A stretch of 27,195 bases of DNA from Deltaproteobacteria bacterium. Its GTDB lineage: Bacteria; Desulfobacterota; Syntrophia; Syntrophales; Smithellaceae. Under the pieces are notes generated by a model that was not told the origin of the DNA, did no database searches, and saw only the letters and a list, made by a program, of their open reading frames with translations. Location: the NCBI GenBank assembly GCA_019136325.1, contig JAGVUJ010000030.1, positions 1-27,195 of the forward strand, written 5' to 3'. The position numbers and the translations under genes are program-made. Shown here in pieces: positions 6,208 to 12,644 of the stretch (its first letter is position 1; each line of letters begins with the position of its first letter).

Positions 6208-7317
6208 CTATACCGTGGCCATGCCTTCGAGAATGGCGATGCCTCTGCCGTTGCGATAATATCTTTCCACCGGATTTTCCCGGATATAACCGTGTCCGCC
6301 CAGAATCTGCACGCCGTAATCCGTTAACTTCATCGTCATTTCACCGGCATAAAGTTTGGCCAGATAAGCCTCTTTTTTGGCGTCTCTGCCTGCCTCGAGT
6401 GCGGAGGCCGCTTTCCAGGTCATCAGTCTCATGGCATCGACTTCATAAGCCATCTCGGCAATCATGAAAGCGATTGCCTGGCGGCTGGCGATCGGTTCAC
6501 CGAATTGCACTCTCTCTCTGGCATATTCTCTGGCATATTCATAAGAAGCCCGCGAAACACCGGTGCCGATGGCGGCCATGGCGATCCGTGTGTTTTGCAG
6601 GAATCTGCTGTAATCGCATCCGGTTTCTCCACCGACACGATCCGCCGCCGATACTTCACAATTTTCCAGGATCACCGGGTAAGTTTCCAGCGCGTATAAC
6701 CCCAAATTCTTTTCCCGTTCGCCGATTTTGAGTCCGGGATTGTTCCGGTCGATGATAAACAACTCCATTTTCCCGTCAGCATTGGCTGCGACCAGTATAT
6801 GACCGGAATCACTCGCCATCGGCACAAAACATTTCTTGCCGTTAATGACGTATTTGCCGTCTTTTTTCTCCGCCTTTGTTTCCAGAGATACCGCATCGAA
6901 CTTGAATCTTGGTTCATTGATGGCCACGGTGCAGGCCTTATAAGCCGGATCGCAGTACAGCGGCAGATACATCTTTTTTTGCTCCTGGGTGCCCATTTGC
7001 AGGATTGTGTAAATGAAGGTCGAGGGCAAAGTCGCCGCGATGGCCAGCGCCATGTCACCGGCGGCAAGTTCTTCCAGAAAAATTGTATTCATGACGGGTG
7101 AATATTCCATGCCGTATCCGCCGTATTCTTCCGGTACGGTGGAGATGGTTGCTCCCAATTCCCAGATCTTGTCGATAATTTCCCGGGAAAGCTTTCTTTC
7201 CTCATCCATGTCATGGGCGGGGTTGCCTGCGACCATACTCTTAATCAGCTTAGCCACAGTATCTTTCATGCTGCTTTGTTCTTCAGACATGCTAAAACCA
7301 AATTCTCTATCTTCCAT
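6208..7317 (-). CDS. Acyl-CoA dehydrogenase family subunit with altered FAD loop and short C-terminus
   Basis: A 369-residue protein of the same family as its downstream neighbour. The N-terminal domain is canonical (VPEEYGGYG at 61-69, FLEELAAGDMALA after it), and the C-terminal helical domain keeps ERVQFGEPIASRQAIAFMIAEM in pieces and GGHGYIRENPVERYYRNGR. Two things are unusual. The central loop reads VAINEPRFKFDAVS (131-144) instead of the usual 'tEPgaGSD'. The chain ends ILEGMATV, only five residues after the presumed catalytic Glu (E364), without the usual 15-25 residue tail. The start has a good ribosome binding site (AAGGAG). It is the first gene of a two-gene operon. Other dehydrogenases with two unlike subunits are known from actinobacterial sterol degradation, so a heteromer fits. 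Confidence 0.93.
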   Translation of the reverse strand: MEDREFGFSMSEEQSSMKDTVAKLIKSMVAGNPAHDMDEERKLSREIIDKIWELGATISTVPEEYGGYGMEYSPVMNTIFLEELAAGDMALAIAATLPSTFIYTILQMGTQEQKKMYLPLYCDPAYKACTVAINEPRFKFDAVSLETKAEKKDGKYVINGKKCFVPMASDSGHILVAANADGKMELFIIDRNNPGLKIGEREKNLGLYALETYPVILENCEVSAADRVGGETGCDYSRFLQNTRIAMAAIGTGVSRASYEYAREYARERVQFGEPIASRQAIAFMIAEMAYEVDAMRLMTWKAASALEAGRDAKKEAYLAKLYAGEMTMKLTDYGVQILGGHGYIRENPVERYYRNGRGIAILEGMATV

Positions 7318-7396
7318 AATGTTCTCCTTGAATGCGGTCTTACAGTTAAAACAGAAGAAACAATCTCGTTCTAAAGAATTGACCGTTTTATTTTTT

Positions 7397-7468
7397 ACAA
7401 AAAATTACCGGGGGTGGTGTCTATCGCAAGCCCCCCCAAGATGGTTTTCTGATACACCCCCGGCAATT
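7397..7468 (-). terminator. Terminator-like hairpin between the SCP2 and dehydrogenase genes
   Basis: On the minus strand CCGGGGGTG (complement of 7455-7463) pairs with CACCCCCGG (complement of 7408-7416), followed by TAATTTTTTG. The 38-nt loop contains a run of seven G (7431-7437 on the plus strand are seven C), which allows another pairing with the CACCCCC arm. This either ends the SCP2 transcript or attenuates read-through into the dehydrogenase pair. The rest of 7318-7518 shows no gene. Confidence 0.6.
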
Positions 7469-7518
7469 AAATTTAATACAAATATTGGACGAATCCGGAT
7501 TAACTCACAGCCGCTGAT

Positions 7519-8088
7519 TTATATCAGTGTCTGCAGCTTCATCAAAAGAACCATATCGCCCATGAATTTAAGCTTACCGTTCATAAAAAGATTCTGTCCG
7601 GTCGTTTGTTTGTTCTGCATCGCAATCCAGTCCTGTAATTCAAGACTGATGTCCACGCTGGGTTTTGCTTCGCCGTTGAAGACCATGCTCACGGGGATGG
7701 TATTGCCGTCCTGTTTCAAGGTCAGATTCAAAGTGCCTTTGGTTTCGAGAAGGTTTTTCAGCCTTATGGGATTGGCTATTTCGACGGGATCAGTGAAACG
7801 GTCAATCATGCCTTCGATCTTTCCGGTTATGGCATCGAGAAACACCTGCTCGGACAACGACATGGTCAACAGGGGTTTGTCCACACCGCCTTTTACAACT
7901 TCCAGATTGGTGCCGTCTTTTATTTTCAGGCAATACTTCTGATCATTAACATTAAACTGAAGGTTGACTTCCTTGCCGGTCAAAGATGAAAGATTTGCGC
8001 CGGCGATAATTTCCTTAAACTGATCCGGTACGTGTTTCTCGAAAAAATCGTTTACACTTACCCCGCTGGGAACTTTAAACTTAGCCAT
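7519..8088 (-). CDS. SCP2 sterol-binding-domain protein
   Basis: A 189-residue soluble protein with an SCP2-like lipid-binding fold over about residues 20-130: VNLQFNVNDQKYCLKIKDG, then LTMSLSEQVFLDAITGK, a pattern typical of this family (beta strands, 'd.t.....sd..f..i.tGk', then a helix). SCP2 domains hold acyl-CoAs or other hydrophobic ligands in a tunnel. No enzymatic domain is fused. The start has a clear ribosome binding site (GGAGG at minus-strand spacing of 9). It sits between a dehydrogenase operon and a divergent TetR gene, and its promoter overlaps a TetR-type operator, so it is probably a lipid carrier induced with acyl-CoA breakdown. The ligand is not known. Confidence 0.85.
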   Translation of the reverse strand: MAKFKVPSGVSVNDFFEKHVPDQFKEIIAGANLSSLTGKEVNLQFNVNDQKYCLKIKDGTNLEVVKGGVDKPLLTMSLSEQVFLDAITGKIEGMIDRFTDPVEIANPIRLKNLLETKGTLNLTLKQDGNTIPVSMVFNGEAKPSVDISLELQDWIAMQNKQTTGQNLFMNGKLKFMGDMVLLMKLQTLI

Positions 8089-8127
8089 GTTGAATTTACC
8101 TCCGATTAAATTTTTAGAGATGATTTG

Positions 8128-8143
8128 TTTACCGATCGGTAAA
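8128..8143. promoter_or_regulatory. TetR-type operator over the SCP2 promoter
   Basis: TTTACCGATCGGTAAA is a perfect 16-bp palindrome. It overlaps the -10 element of the SCP2 promoter, a classical repressor position. A degenerate copy (TTTACCAAACGGTTTA) lies at 8321-8336 in front of the TetR gene, which supports a common binding protein. Confidence 0.8.
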
Positions 8144-8168
8144 TACTAAAAAGAATGATGCCTGTCAA
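8140..8168 (-). promoter_or_regulatory. Sigma-70 promoter of the SCP2 gene
   Basis: On the minus strand TTGACA (complement of 8163-8168), a 17-bp spacer and TATTTA (complement of 8140-8145). The start point would lie inside or just after the operator at 8128-8143, about 45 nt before the ATG at 8088. Confidence 0.72.
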
Positions 8169-8320
8169 CAAGTTTTTTAAAATATTTCTCCATTTGTGTT
8201 CCGGAAAGCGCTATATCCATAATAATGCTTCTTATAACGATAACTTGTGTTGTTATTAAATTTTTGAATTTAAATGAGCGCACCCTTGTCTGTTTTCGGA
8301 AGAAATTGTGAAAAATTAAA

Positions 8321-8350
8321 TTTACCAAACGGTTTACTTTATGATATAAT
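8321..8350 (+). promoter_or_regulatory. Promoter with overlapping operator for the TetR gene
   Basis: TTACCA (8322-8327), 17 bp and TATAAT (8345-8350) form a good promoter. TTTACCAAACGGTTTA (8321-8336) overlaps the -35 and matches the palindrome at 8128-8143 in 12 of 16 positions, suggesting autorepression. The start would be near 8357, which makes the ATG at 8357 leaderless and favours the ATG at 8375. Confidence 0.65.
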
Positions 8351-8374
8351 AATTTTATGGAGAAAAATAAGAAA

Positions 8375-9058
8375 ATGAAAAACTCAGTTAGCAACAGCCT
8401 GTCGGGAAGCTTTAAAAAAAATGCCAAAGGACGCAGTTCGGCCAATGAAGGAAACGTCAGGGCAAGGATTTTGAAGGCGGCCAGGGAGGTTTTTACCGTC
8501 TACTCCTTTAAGGAAGCAAGCACACGCATGATTGCCAAAGAGGCGGGTGTGGAACATCCGATGATTCATTATTATTTCGGCTCAAAAGAAAATCTTTTTT
8601 ATGAGATGGCCGAGGCTCTTTATCATGAAACCATTTCTATTCAGGAATCATGGTTTGACGATATGGAAAATATGTCTTTGAATGCGGGCTTTGCTCTGTT
8701 CATTGATAGAATGCTTGATTATACCATGGCGAAGCCGGATGCCTTGCGGATAGCGGCCCTTAATGCGGTGAACATTGGTAATATCGAAGAAATACCCGGT
8801 TACCGTTTTATCATTATGAGCATGGCCGGCATGAGAAGGATCATGGAGGAAAAACTTGCCCTGAAGGGATCGACCCGGGAAATCGAAATGTTCATCTATT
8901 GCTTTTACAGCCTGATGATATCCCTGATTGGCGCCAGAACCTGCCAGGCGCAGATTCTGAACATGAATCCTCTGGAAGAAAAATATCGCGTCTGGGTCAA
9001 AGATGCCAGCATGACGTTATTTTATCCCTGGTTTAAAAAAATTCTGACGGGTCAATAG
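8375..9058 (+). CDS. TetR-family transcriptional regulator
   Basis: A 227-residue regulator (233 if the ATG at 8357 is used). The N-terminal DNA-binding domain spans about residues 28-75, with RARILKAAREVF, then the helix-turn-helix STRMIAKEAGVEHPMIHYYFGSKENLF given here only by its key parts: TRMIAKEAGV and IHYYFGSKE. The C-terminal part is all-helical and would hold the ligand and dimer interface. I chose ATG 8375 because the predicted transcript begins near 8357 and GGAG lies 12 bases before it. It diverges from the SCP2 gene; operators overlap both promoters. TetR proteins near acyl-CoA dehydrogenases usually respond to acyl-CoAs, so this is probably a lipid-catabolism repressor; the ligand is inferred. 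Confidence 0.93.
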   Translation: MKNSVSNSLSGSFKKNAKGRSSANEGNVRARILKAAREVFTVYSFKEASTRMIAKEAGVEHPMIHYYFGSKENLFYEMAEALYHETISIQESWFDDMENMSLNAGFALFIDRMLDYTMAKPDALRIAALNAVNIGNIEEIPGYRFIIMSMAGMRRIMEEKLALKGSTREIEMFIYCFYSLMISLIGARTCQAQILNMNPLEEKYRVWVKDASMTLFYPWFKKILTGQ

Positions 9059-9099
9059 TCGCTTGGTTGAACGACGGTGACTGGTACTTTCCAGAGACA

Positions 9100-9131
9100 C
9101 CGGTTTAAATTTCAGATGAAATTTAAACCGG
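9100..9131. repeat. Perfect 14-bp inverted repeat after the TetR gene
   Basis: CCGGTTTAAATTTC (9100-9113) and GAAATTTAAACCGG (9118-9131) form a perfect stem with the loop AGAT. There is no adjacent T-tract (ATGCATGTCTTTT follows), so it is a weak fit to an intrinsic terminator. It lies between the TetR gene and the rpmH promoter and may be a terminator or an operator. Confidence 0.7.
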
Positions 9132-9166
9132 ATGCATGTCTTTTCGGTTTTAACCCCTGTCCCACT

Positions 9167-9196
9167 TTAACCTTGACAAATAAATTCTACTATGAT
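9167..9196 (+). promoter_or_regulatory. Promoter-like sequence upstream of rpmH
   Basis: TATGAT (9191-9196) could be a -10 element with TTAACC (9167-9172) 18 bp upstream. A perfect TTGACA at 9173-9178 is too close to that -10 (12 bp) and would need a poor -10 at 9196-9201. The elements are real but their pairing is unclear. Confidence 0.4.
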
Positions 9197-9232
9197 TTAC
9201 GCAGTACCCTATTACTTTTAGGGGTTTTGCTA

Positions 9233-9370
9233 ATGAAAAAGACTTTGACCAATAAAACAAATACCAAAAGAAAGAAAACGCACGGTTTTCTTGTTCGAAT
9301 GGCATCGAAGGCCGGACGGCAGGTTTTAAGCCGCCGCAGAGCCAAGGGCAGAAAGCGTTTAGCAGTGTAA
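9233..9370 (+). CDS. rpmH: 50S ribosomal protein L34
   Basis: A 45-residue, extremely basic protein. It ends with the L34 signature [18 protein letters not shown] followed by [13 protein letters not shown], nearly identical to the family. The N-terminal residues ([10 protein letters not shown]) differ from the common KRTYQPS. The ATG at 9233 follows an AGGGG ribosome binding site; the frame is open further upstream but L34 length fixes the start. It begins the conserved rpmH-rnpA-yidD-yidC-jag-mnmE block. Confidence 0.97.
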   Translation: MKKTLTNKTNTKRKKTHGFLVRMASKAGRQVLSRRRAKGRKRLAV

Positions 9371-9415
9371 ATCCGGCATGTTAATTGCCATTAGAGGATG
9401 GTCAGGTCGGTATGC

Positions 9416-9763
9416 ATGAAGGAACAATCTTTTCGGAAAACAGAAAGGATAAACAGCAGAAACAGGTTTAAAGTAATTTACAATCAGGGGGTGTGGAGAA
9501 GTTCTAAACATTTTACGACCATAACTTGCATGAACCCTCAGGGGGTTAAAAGACTGGGGATTACGGTAACCAAAAAAACGGGAAATGCGGTAAAAAGAAA
9601 CAGAATCAAACGCCTGATCAGAGAATTTTTCCGACTGAACAAAAAATTGTTTCCCGAAAAACACGACGTGGTCATCATGGCCAAAAGAAAAATACCTCCC
9701 CTTACGTATCGAGACGCATGCAATGAATTGACGGAACTCTTTACGCGGAAGAACAATATATAA
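9416..9763 (+). CDS. rnpA: Ribonuclease P protein component
   Basis: A 115-residue basic protein, the protein subunit that helps the RNase P RNA remove 5' leaders from pre-tRNA. The RNR signature GNAVKRNRIKRLIREFFR (about 59-76) is intact, and the N-terminus (FRKTERINSRNRFKVIYNQG) fits the family. I preferred ATG 9416, which follows AGGT at suitable spacing, over the ATG at 9398, which would be six codons longer and has its purine run directly abutting. It follows rpmH by 45 bp and precedes yidD by 3 bp. Confidence 0.96.
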   Translation: MKEQSFRKTERINSRNRFKVIYNQGVWRSSKHFTTITCMNPQGVKRLGITVTKKTGNAVKRNRIKRLIREFFRLNKKLFPEKHDVVIMAKRKIPPLTYRDACNELTELFTRKNNI

Positions 9764-9766
9764 TCT

Positions 9767-9994
9767 ATGCTCGGAAGACCATTGACAACTTTTTTTGTAT
9801 TTATCATTCGTGTGTATCAAACCTGTCTGTCACCTTTCTTTTTTGCTCCCTGTTGCCGTTTTCATCCATCCTGTTCCGAATATGCCATCGAAGCGATTAA
9901 AATGTATGGACCGGCAAAAGGTTCTTTCATGGGCGTAAAAAGAATTCTTCGCTGTCACCCCCTGAATCCTGGCGGTTACGATCCCGTCAAGTAA
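9767..9994 (+). CDS. yidD: Membrane protein insertion efficiency factor YidD
   Basis: A 75-residue protein of the YidD family with an N-terminal amphipathic or membrane-associating segment ([18 protein letters not shown]) and the conserved [16 protein letters not shown] and [14 protein letters not shown] motifs. Family members assist the YidC insertase at the inner membrane. It starts 3 bp after rnpA and is followed 17 bp later by yidC, so the three are co-translated from one message. Confidence 0.96.
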   Translation: MLGRPLTTFFVFIIRVYQTCLSPFFFAPCCRFHPSCSEYAIEAIKMYGPAKGSFMGVKRILRCHPLNPGGYDPVK

Positions 9995-10011
9995 AAAACG
10001 AGAGGTTTAAA

Positions 10012-11706
10012 ATGGATAAGAGGACCCTTCTGGCGATTGTCCTGTCACTGGCTGTGCTTTTTACGTATCAGATCTTTTTTGCCAAGCCGCCTGCGCCACC
10101 CAAGGCGGTTCCTGTTCAGGAATCCAAACAAATCAAAGAAACCGCAGCAGCGAAGCAACCGATTCCTTCTCCGGTTGCCACAGCTCCGAAACCGGCGGTG
10201 AAGAAAGCCGTTTCCCTTAAAGATGAACCGCCCCGGGACATCACCGTGGAAACAGAACATTACACCGCTGTGTTCTCCACCAGGGGTGCTGCGCTGAAAT
10301 CCTTTCAACTGAAGAATTACCGGAAAGAATGCACCAAATGCGTCGGCGACATCTGGCCGGCGATCAAGAATTTTGTCACGGGCAAAAAACAGCCGGCAAA
10401 GGGGAAAAGCAATGATTTGATCGAAGTGGTTTCTCTGCAGGAAAACATGCCTTATCCGCTCGCTTTGACGTTTCCCGAGTCATCCTCGGAGATCAGCGCC
10501 GATTCCGTTTTCAGCGCTGATGTCGCCGGACTGGATCTGACCAAAAACAAAAACAAACAAAGCCTGGTATTTTCCCGCACGTTTCATGACATCAGGGTGG
10601 ACAAGATTTACACCTTCAATGCCGATAATTATTCCATCGCTCTTGACGTGAAAATATCAAATCTGACGGACGCGCCCGTCACGAAGATCCCTTATCTGAA
10701 CTGGTACGAATATGTTGATCCCAGGGAGCAAGTGGACGGCTACAGCAAGGAAGGCCCTGTGGCTTACGTATCGAAATCCATCGAACGAAGAAAATCGGCG
10801 GACGTATCAAAAGAAGAAACGATCGGGCCGGATGTTTCCTGGGGCGGATTCGAAAGAAAATATTTTATGGCGGTCATTATTCCGCAGGATCCTTCTTTAA
10901 CCAGTGTCAACATGTCGAGAGAGAACAATGTGGTTTCCGTCAATCTCAAGGGCGCCAAAAACATCATTCCGCCGGAGCAGTCCAACTCATTCAAATACAA
11001 CCTGTTTATCGGCCCGAAAGATTACGCCATGCTGAAAAAACACGGATTATCCCTGGAGGAAGCCATTGAGTTCGATTCCGTCATTCCGGGATTGAAATGG
11101 CTGTCCATCGGACTGCTGCTTTTTATCAAATTTTTGTATCAGTTCGTAGGCAACTACGGCGTGGCCATTGTTGTGCTGACTATTTTGATTAAAATTCTCT
11201 TCTGGCCGCTGGGCAATATCAGCTACAAATCCATGAAAGAGATGCAAAAGATTCAACCCAAAATAACCGCTCTGCGGGAAAAGTATAAAAATGATCAGGC
11301 TAAACTGGGGCAGGAAACCATGGCGCTCTATAAAGCGCATAAAGTGAATCCTTTCGGCGGCTGTCTGCCGATCCTGATCCAGATTCCCGTGTTCATCGGG
11401 CTGTACAACACGCTGCTGTATGCGATTGAATTGCGCCATTCCCCGTTCTTCTGGTGGATTCAGGATTTGTCGGCGAAAGATCCTTATTACATTACGCCGA
11501 TTGTCATGGGCGCGACACAATTCATTCAGCAGAAAATGACCCCCACGATGGGTGATCCGATGCAGGCCAAGATCATGCTGGCCATGCCCATCATCTTCAC
11601 CTTTATCTTTTTAAATTTTCCTTCGGGACTTGTCATTTACTGGCTGGTCAATAATATTATCAGCATCGGACAGCAGATATACATCAATAAAAAATTAGTC
11701 GATTGA
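10012..11706 (+). CDS. yidC: Membrane protein insertase YidC
   Basis: A 564-residue insertase for inner-membrane proteins. It has an N-terminal membrane anchor (about 5-24), a Pro/Lys-rich linker, a large periplasmic beta domain (about 75-355) and the conserved C-terminal membrane core: LSIGLLLFIKFLYQF, GNYGVAIVVLTILIKILFWPL, CLPILIQIPVFIGLYNTLL, and MPIIFTFIFLNFPSGLVIYWLVNN in part. The groove position that is Arg in Escherichia coli is Lys here (ILIKILFWPL), still positively charged. The periplasmic domain contains a Cys pair (CTKC, near residue 105-108), which is unusual and could bind metal or form a disulfide. Ribosome binding site GAGAGG precedes the ATG. Confidence 0.97.
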   Translation: MDKRTLLAIVLSLAVLFTYQIFFAKPPAPPKAVPVQESKQIKETAAAKQPIPSPVATAPKPAVKKAVSLKDEPPRDITVETEHYTAVFSTRGAALKSFQLKNYRKECTKCVGDIWPAIKNFVTGKKQPAKGKSNDLIEVVSLQENMPYPLALTFPESSSEISADSVFSADVAGLDLTKNKNKQSLVFSRTFHDIRVDKIYTFNADNYSIALDVKISNLTDAPVTKIPYLNWYEYVDPREQVDGYSKEGPVAYVSKSIERRKSADVSKEETIGPDVSWGGFERKYFMAVIIPQDPSLTSVNMSRENNVVSVNLKGAKNIIPPEQSNSFKYNLFIGPKDYAMLKKHGLSLEEAIEFDSVIPGLKWLSIGLLLFIKFLYQFVGNYGVAIVVLTILIKILFWPLGNISYKSMKEMQKIQPKITALREKYKNDQAKLGQETMALYKAHKVNPFGGCLPILIQIPVFIGLYNTLLYAIELRHSPFFWWIQDLSAKDPYYITPIVMGATQFIQQKMTPTMGDPMQAKIMLAMPIIFTFIFLNFPSGLVIYWLVNNIISIGQQIYINKKLVD

Positions 11707-11739
11707 TGCAATCGACCGTTGGATTGAAGAGGATGAAAA

Positions 11740-12603
11740 ATGAGTTCTGAATTTATTGAAATAGAGGAAAAAACGATTGACGAAGCGATTGAAAAGGCGT
11801 GTCAGGAATTCGGCGTGCCTCGTGAAAAATTGAACATCGAAATTATCTCCGGAGAATCGGGAGGCTTCCTGGGATTATTTTCCAAGAAAGCAAAAATCAG
11901 AGCGTCGCTGCTGGCCCTGAATATTGATTTTTCCTTCTCGGATAAACCCAGAGAAAAAGCGGAAAAGCCCAAAGAAAAAAATGAACCGAGAGTAAAACCG
12001 GAGAACTCCGGAGCAAAAATCGAGACAAAGGCGGCATCCCGGAAGAAACCGGAAAAAGAAGCAGCCGAGGAACAACCACCGGTGAAAAAAGAACCGGAGG
12101 TATTTATTCCCGCTTCGCCCATCGCCATTCAGGCCCGGGATTTGCTGGCGGGAATTTTACAAAGAATCTCTCCGGAATACGGCGTGACGGTAAACGAGAC
12201 TCAGGAAAAAATAATTCTGGGTATTGAAGGCGACGAAAGCGGTTTGCTCATCGGTAAACGCGGACAAAATCTTGATGCTTTCCAGTATATTGTTAACAAA
12301 GCCGTCAATAAACTTGACGGCGAGCACAAAATGGTCCTCATTGATTCGGGCGAATACAGAAAAAGAAGAGAAGATTTCCTGCTCGGTCTGGCGGAAAAAA
12401 TAAAGAAAAAAGTTAAGAAAACAAAAAAACCGGTATCCCTGTCCAATATGAACGCTCATGATCGCCGGATCATCCATCTCGTGATGCAGGAAGATGAAAC
12501 GCTGGTTACGCAAAGCCGCGGCGAAGGCAAATACAGGAAAATCGTCATTCTTCCCGCGAAAACGGGAAGCAACCGGCGTATCCGAGAGAAAAAACGGGAT
12601 TAA
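11740..12603 (+). CDS. jag: Jag/KhpB RNA-binding protein
   Basis: A 287-residue protein with three domains. The Jag_N domain (about 4-60) has EKTIDEAIEKACQEFG and the GGFLGLFSKKAKIRA motif. A long Lys/Glu-rich, probably disordered linker (about 66-130) follows. The KH domain contains IGKRGQN (171-177) with its GxxG loop. The C-terminal R3H domain carries NAHDRRIIH (about 237-245), where the Arg-X3-His pair is present. It is an RNA-binding protein, in other bacteria linked to cell-wall growth and sRNA or mRNA regulation. It lies between yidC and mnmE, its usual place. Confidence 0.95.
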   Translation: MSSEFIEIEEKTIDEAIEKACQEFGVPREKLNIEIISGESGGFLGLFSKKAKIRASLLALNIDFSFSDKPREKAEKPKEKNEPRVKPENSGAKIETKAASRKKPEKEAAEEQPPVKKEPEVFIPASPIAIQARDLLAGILQRISPEYGVTVNETQEKIILGIEGDESGLLIGKRGQNLDAFQYIVNKAVNKLDGEHKMVLIDSGEYRKRREDFLLGLAEKIKKKVKKTKKPVSLSNMNAHDRRIIHLVMQEDETLVTQSRGEGKYRKIVILPAKTGSNRRIREKKRD

Positions 12604-12644
12604 AATTTCAATCCGTAAATCATGATAAGGGGAAGTGCCCGATT

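Noticed and set aside
7381..7394. ACGGTCAA-like half-site (minus strand) as a third TetR operator before the dehydrogenase pair
   Set aside because: Only a half-site matches and it lacks the palindromic partner.
7013..7942. 309-codon plus-strand open frame
   Set aside because: It crosses the antisense of a dehydrogenase gene, a terminator and the SCP2 gene; both antisense genes are clearly real.
9059..9232. Replication origin next to rpmH
   Set aside because: No DnaA-box cluster, AT-rich unwinding region or neighbouring dnaA was seen.
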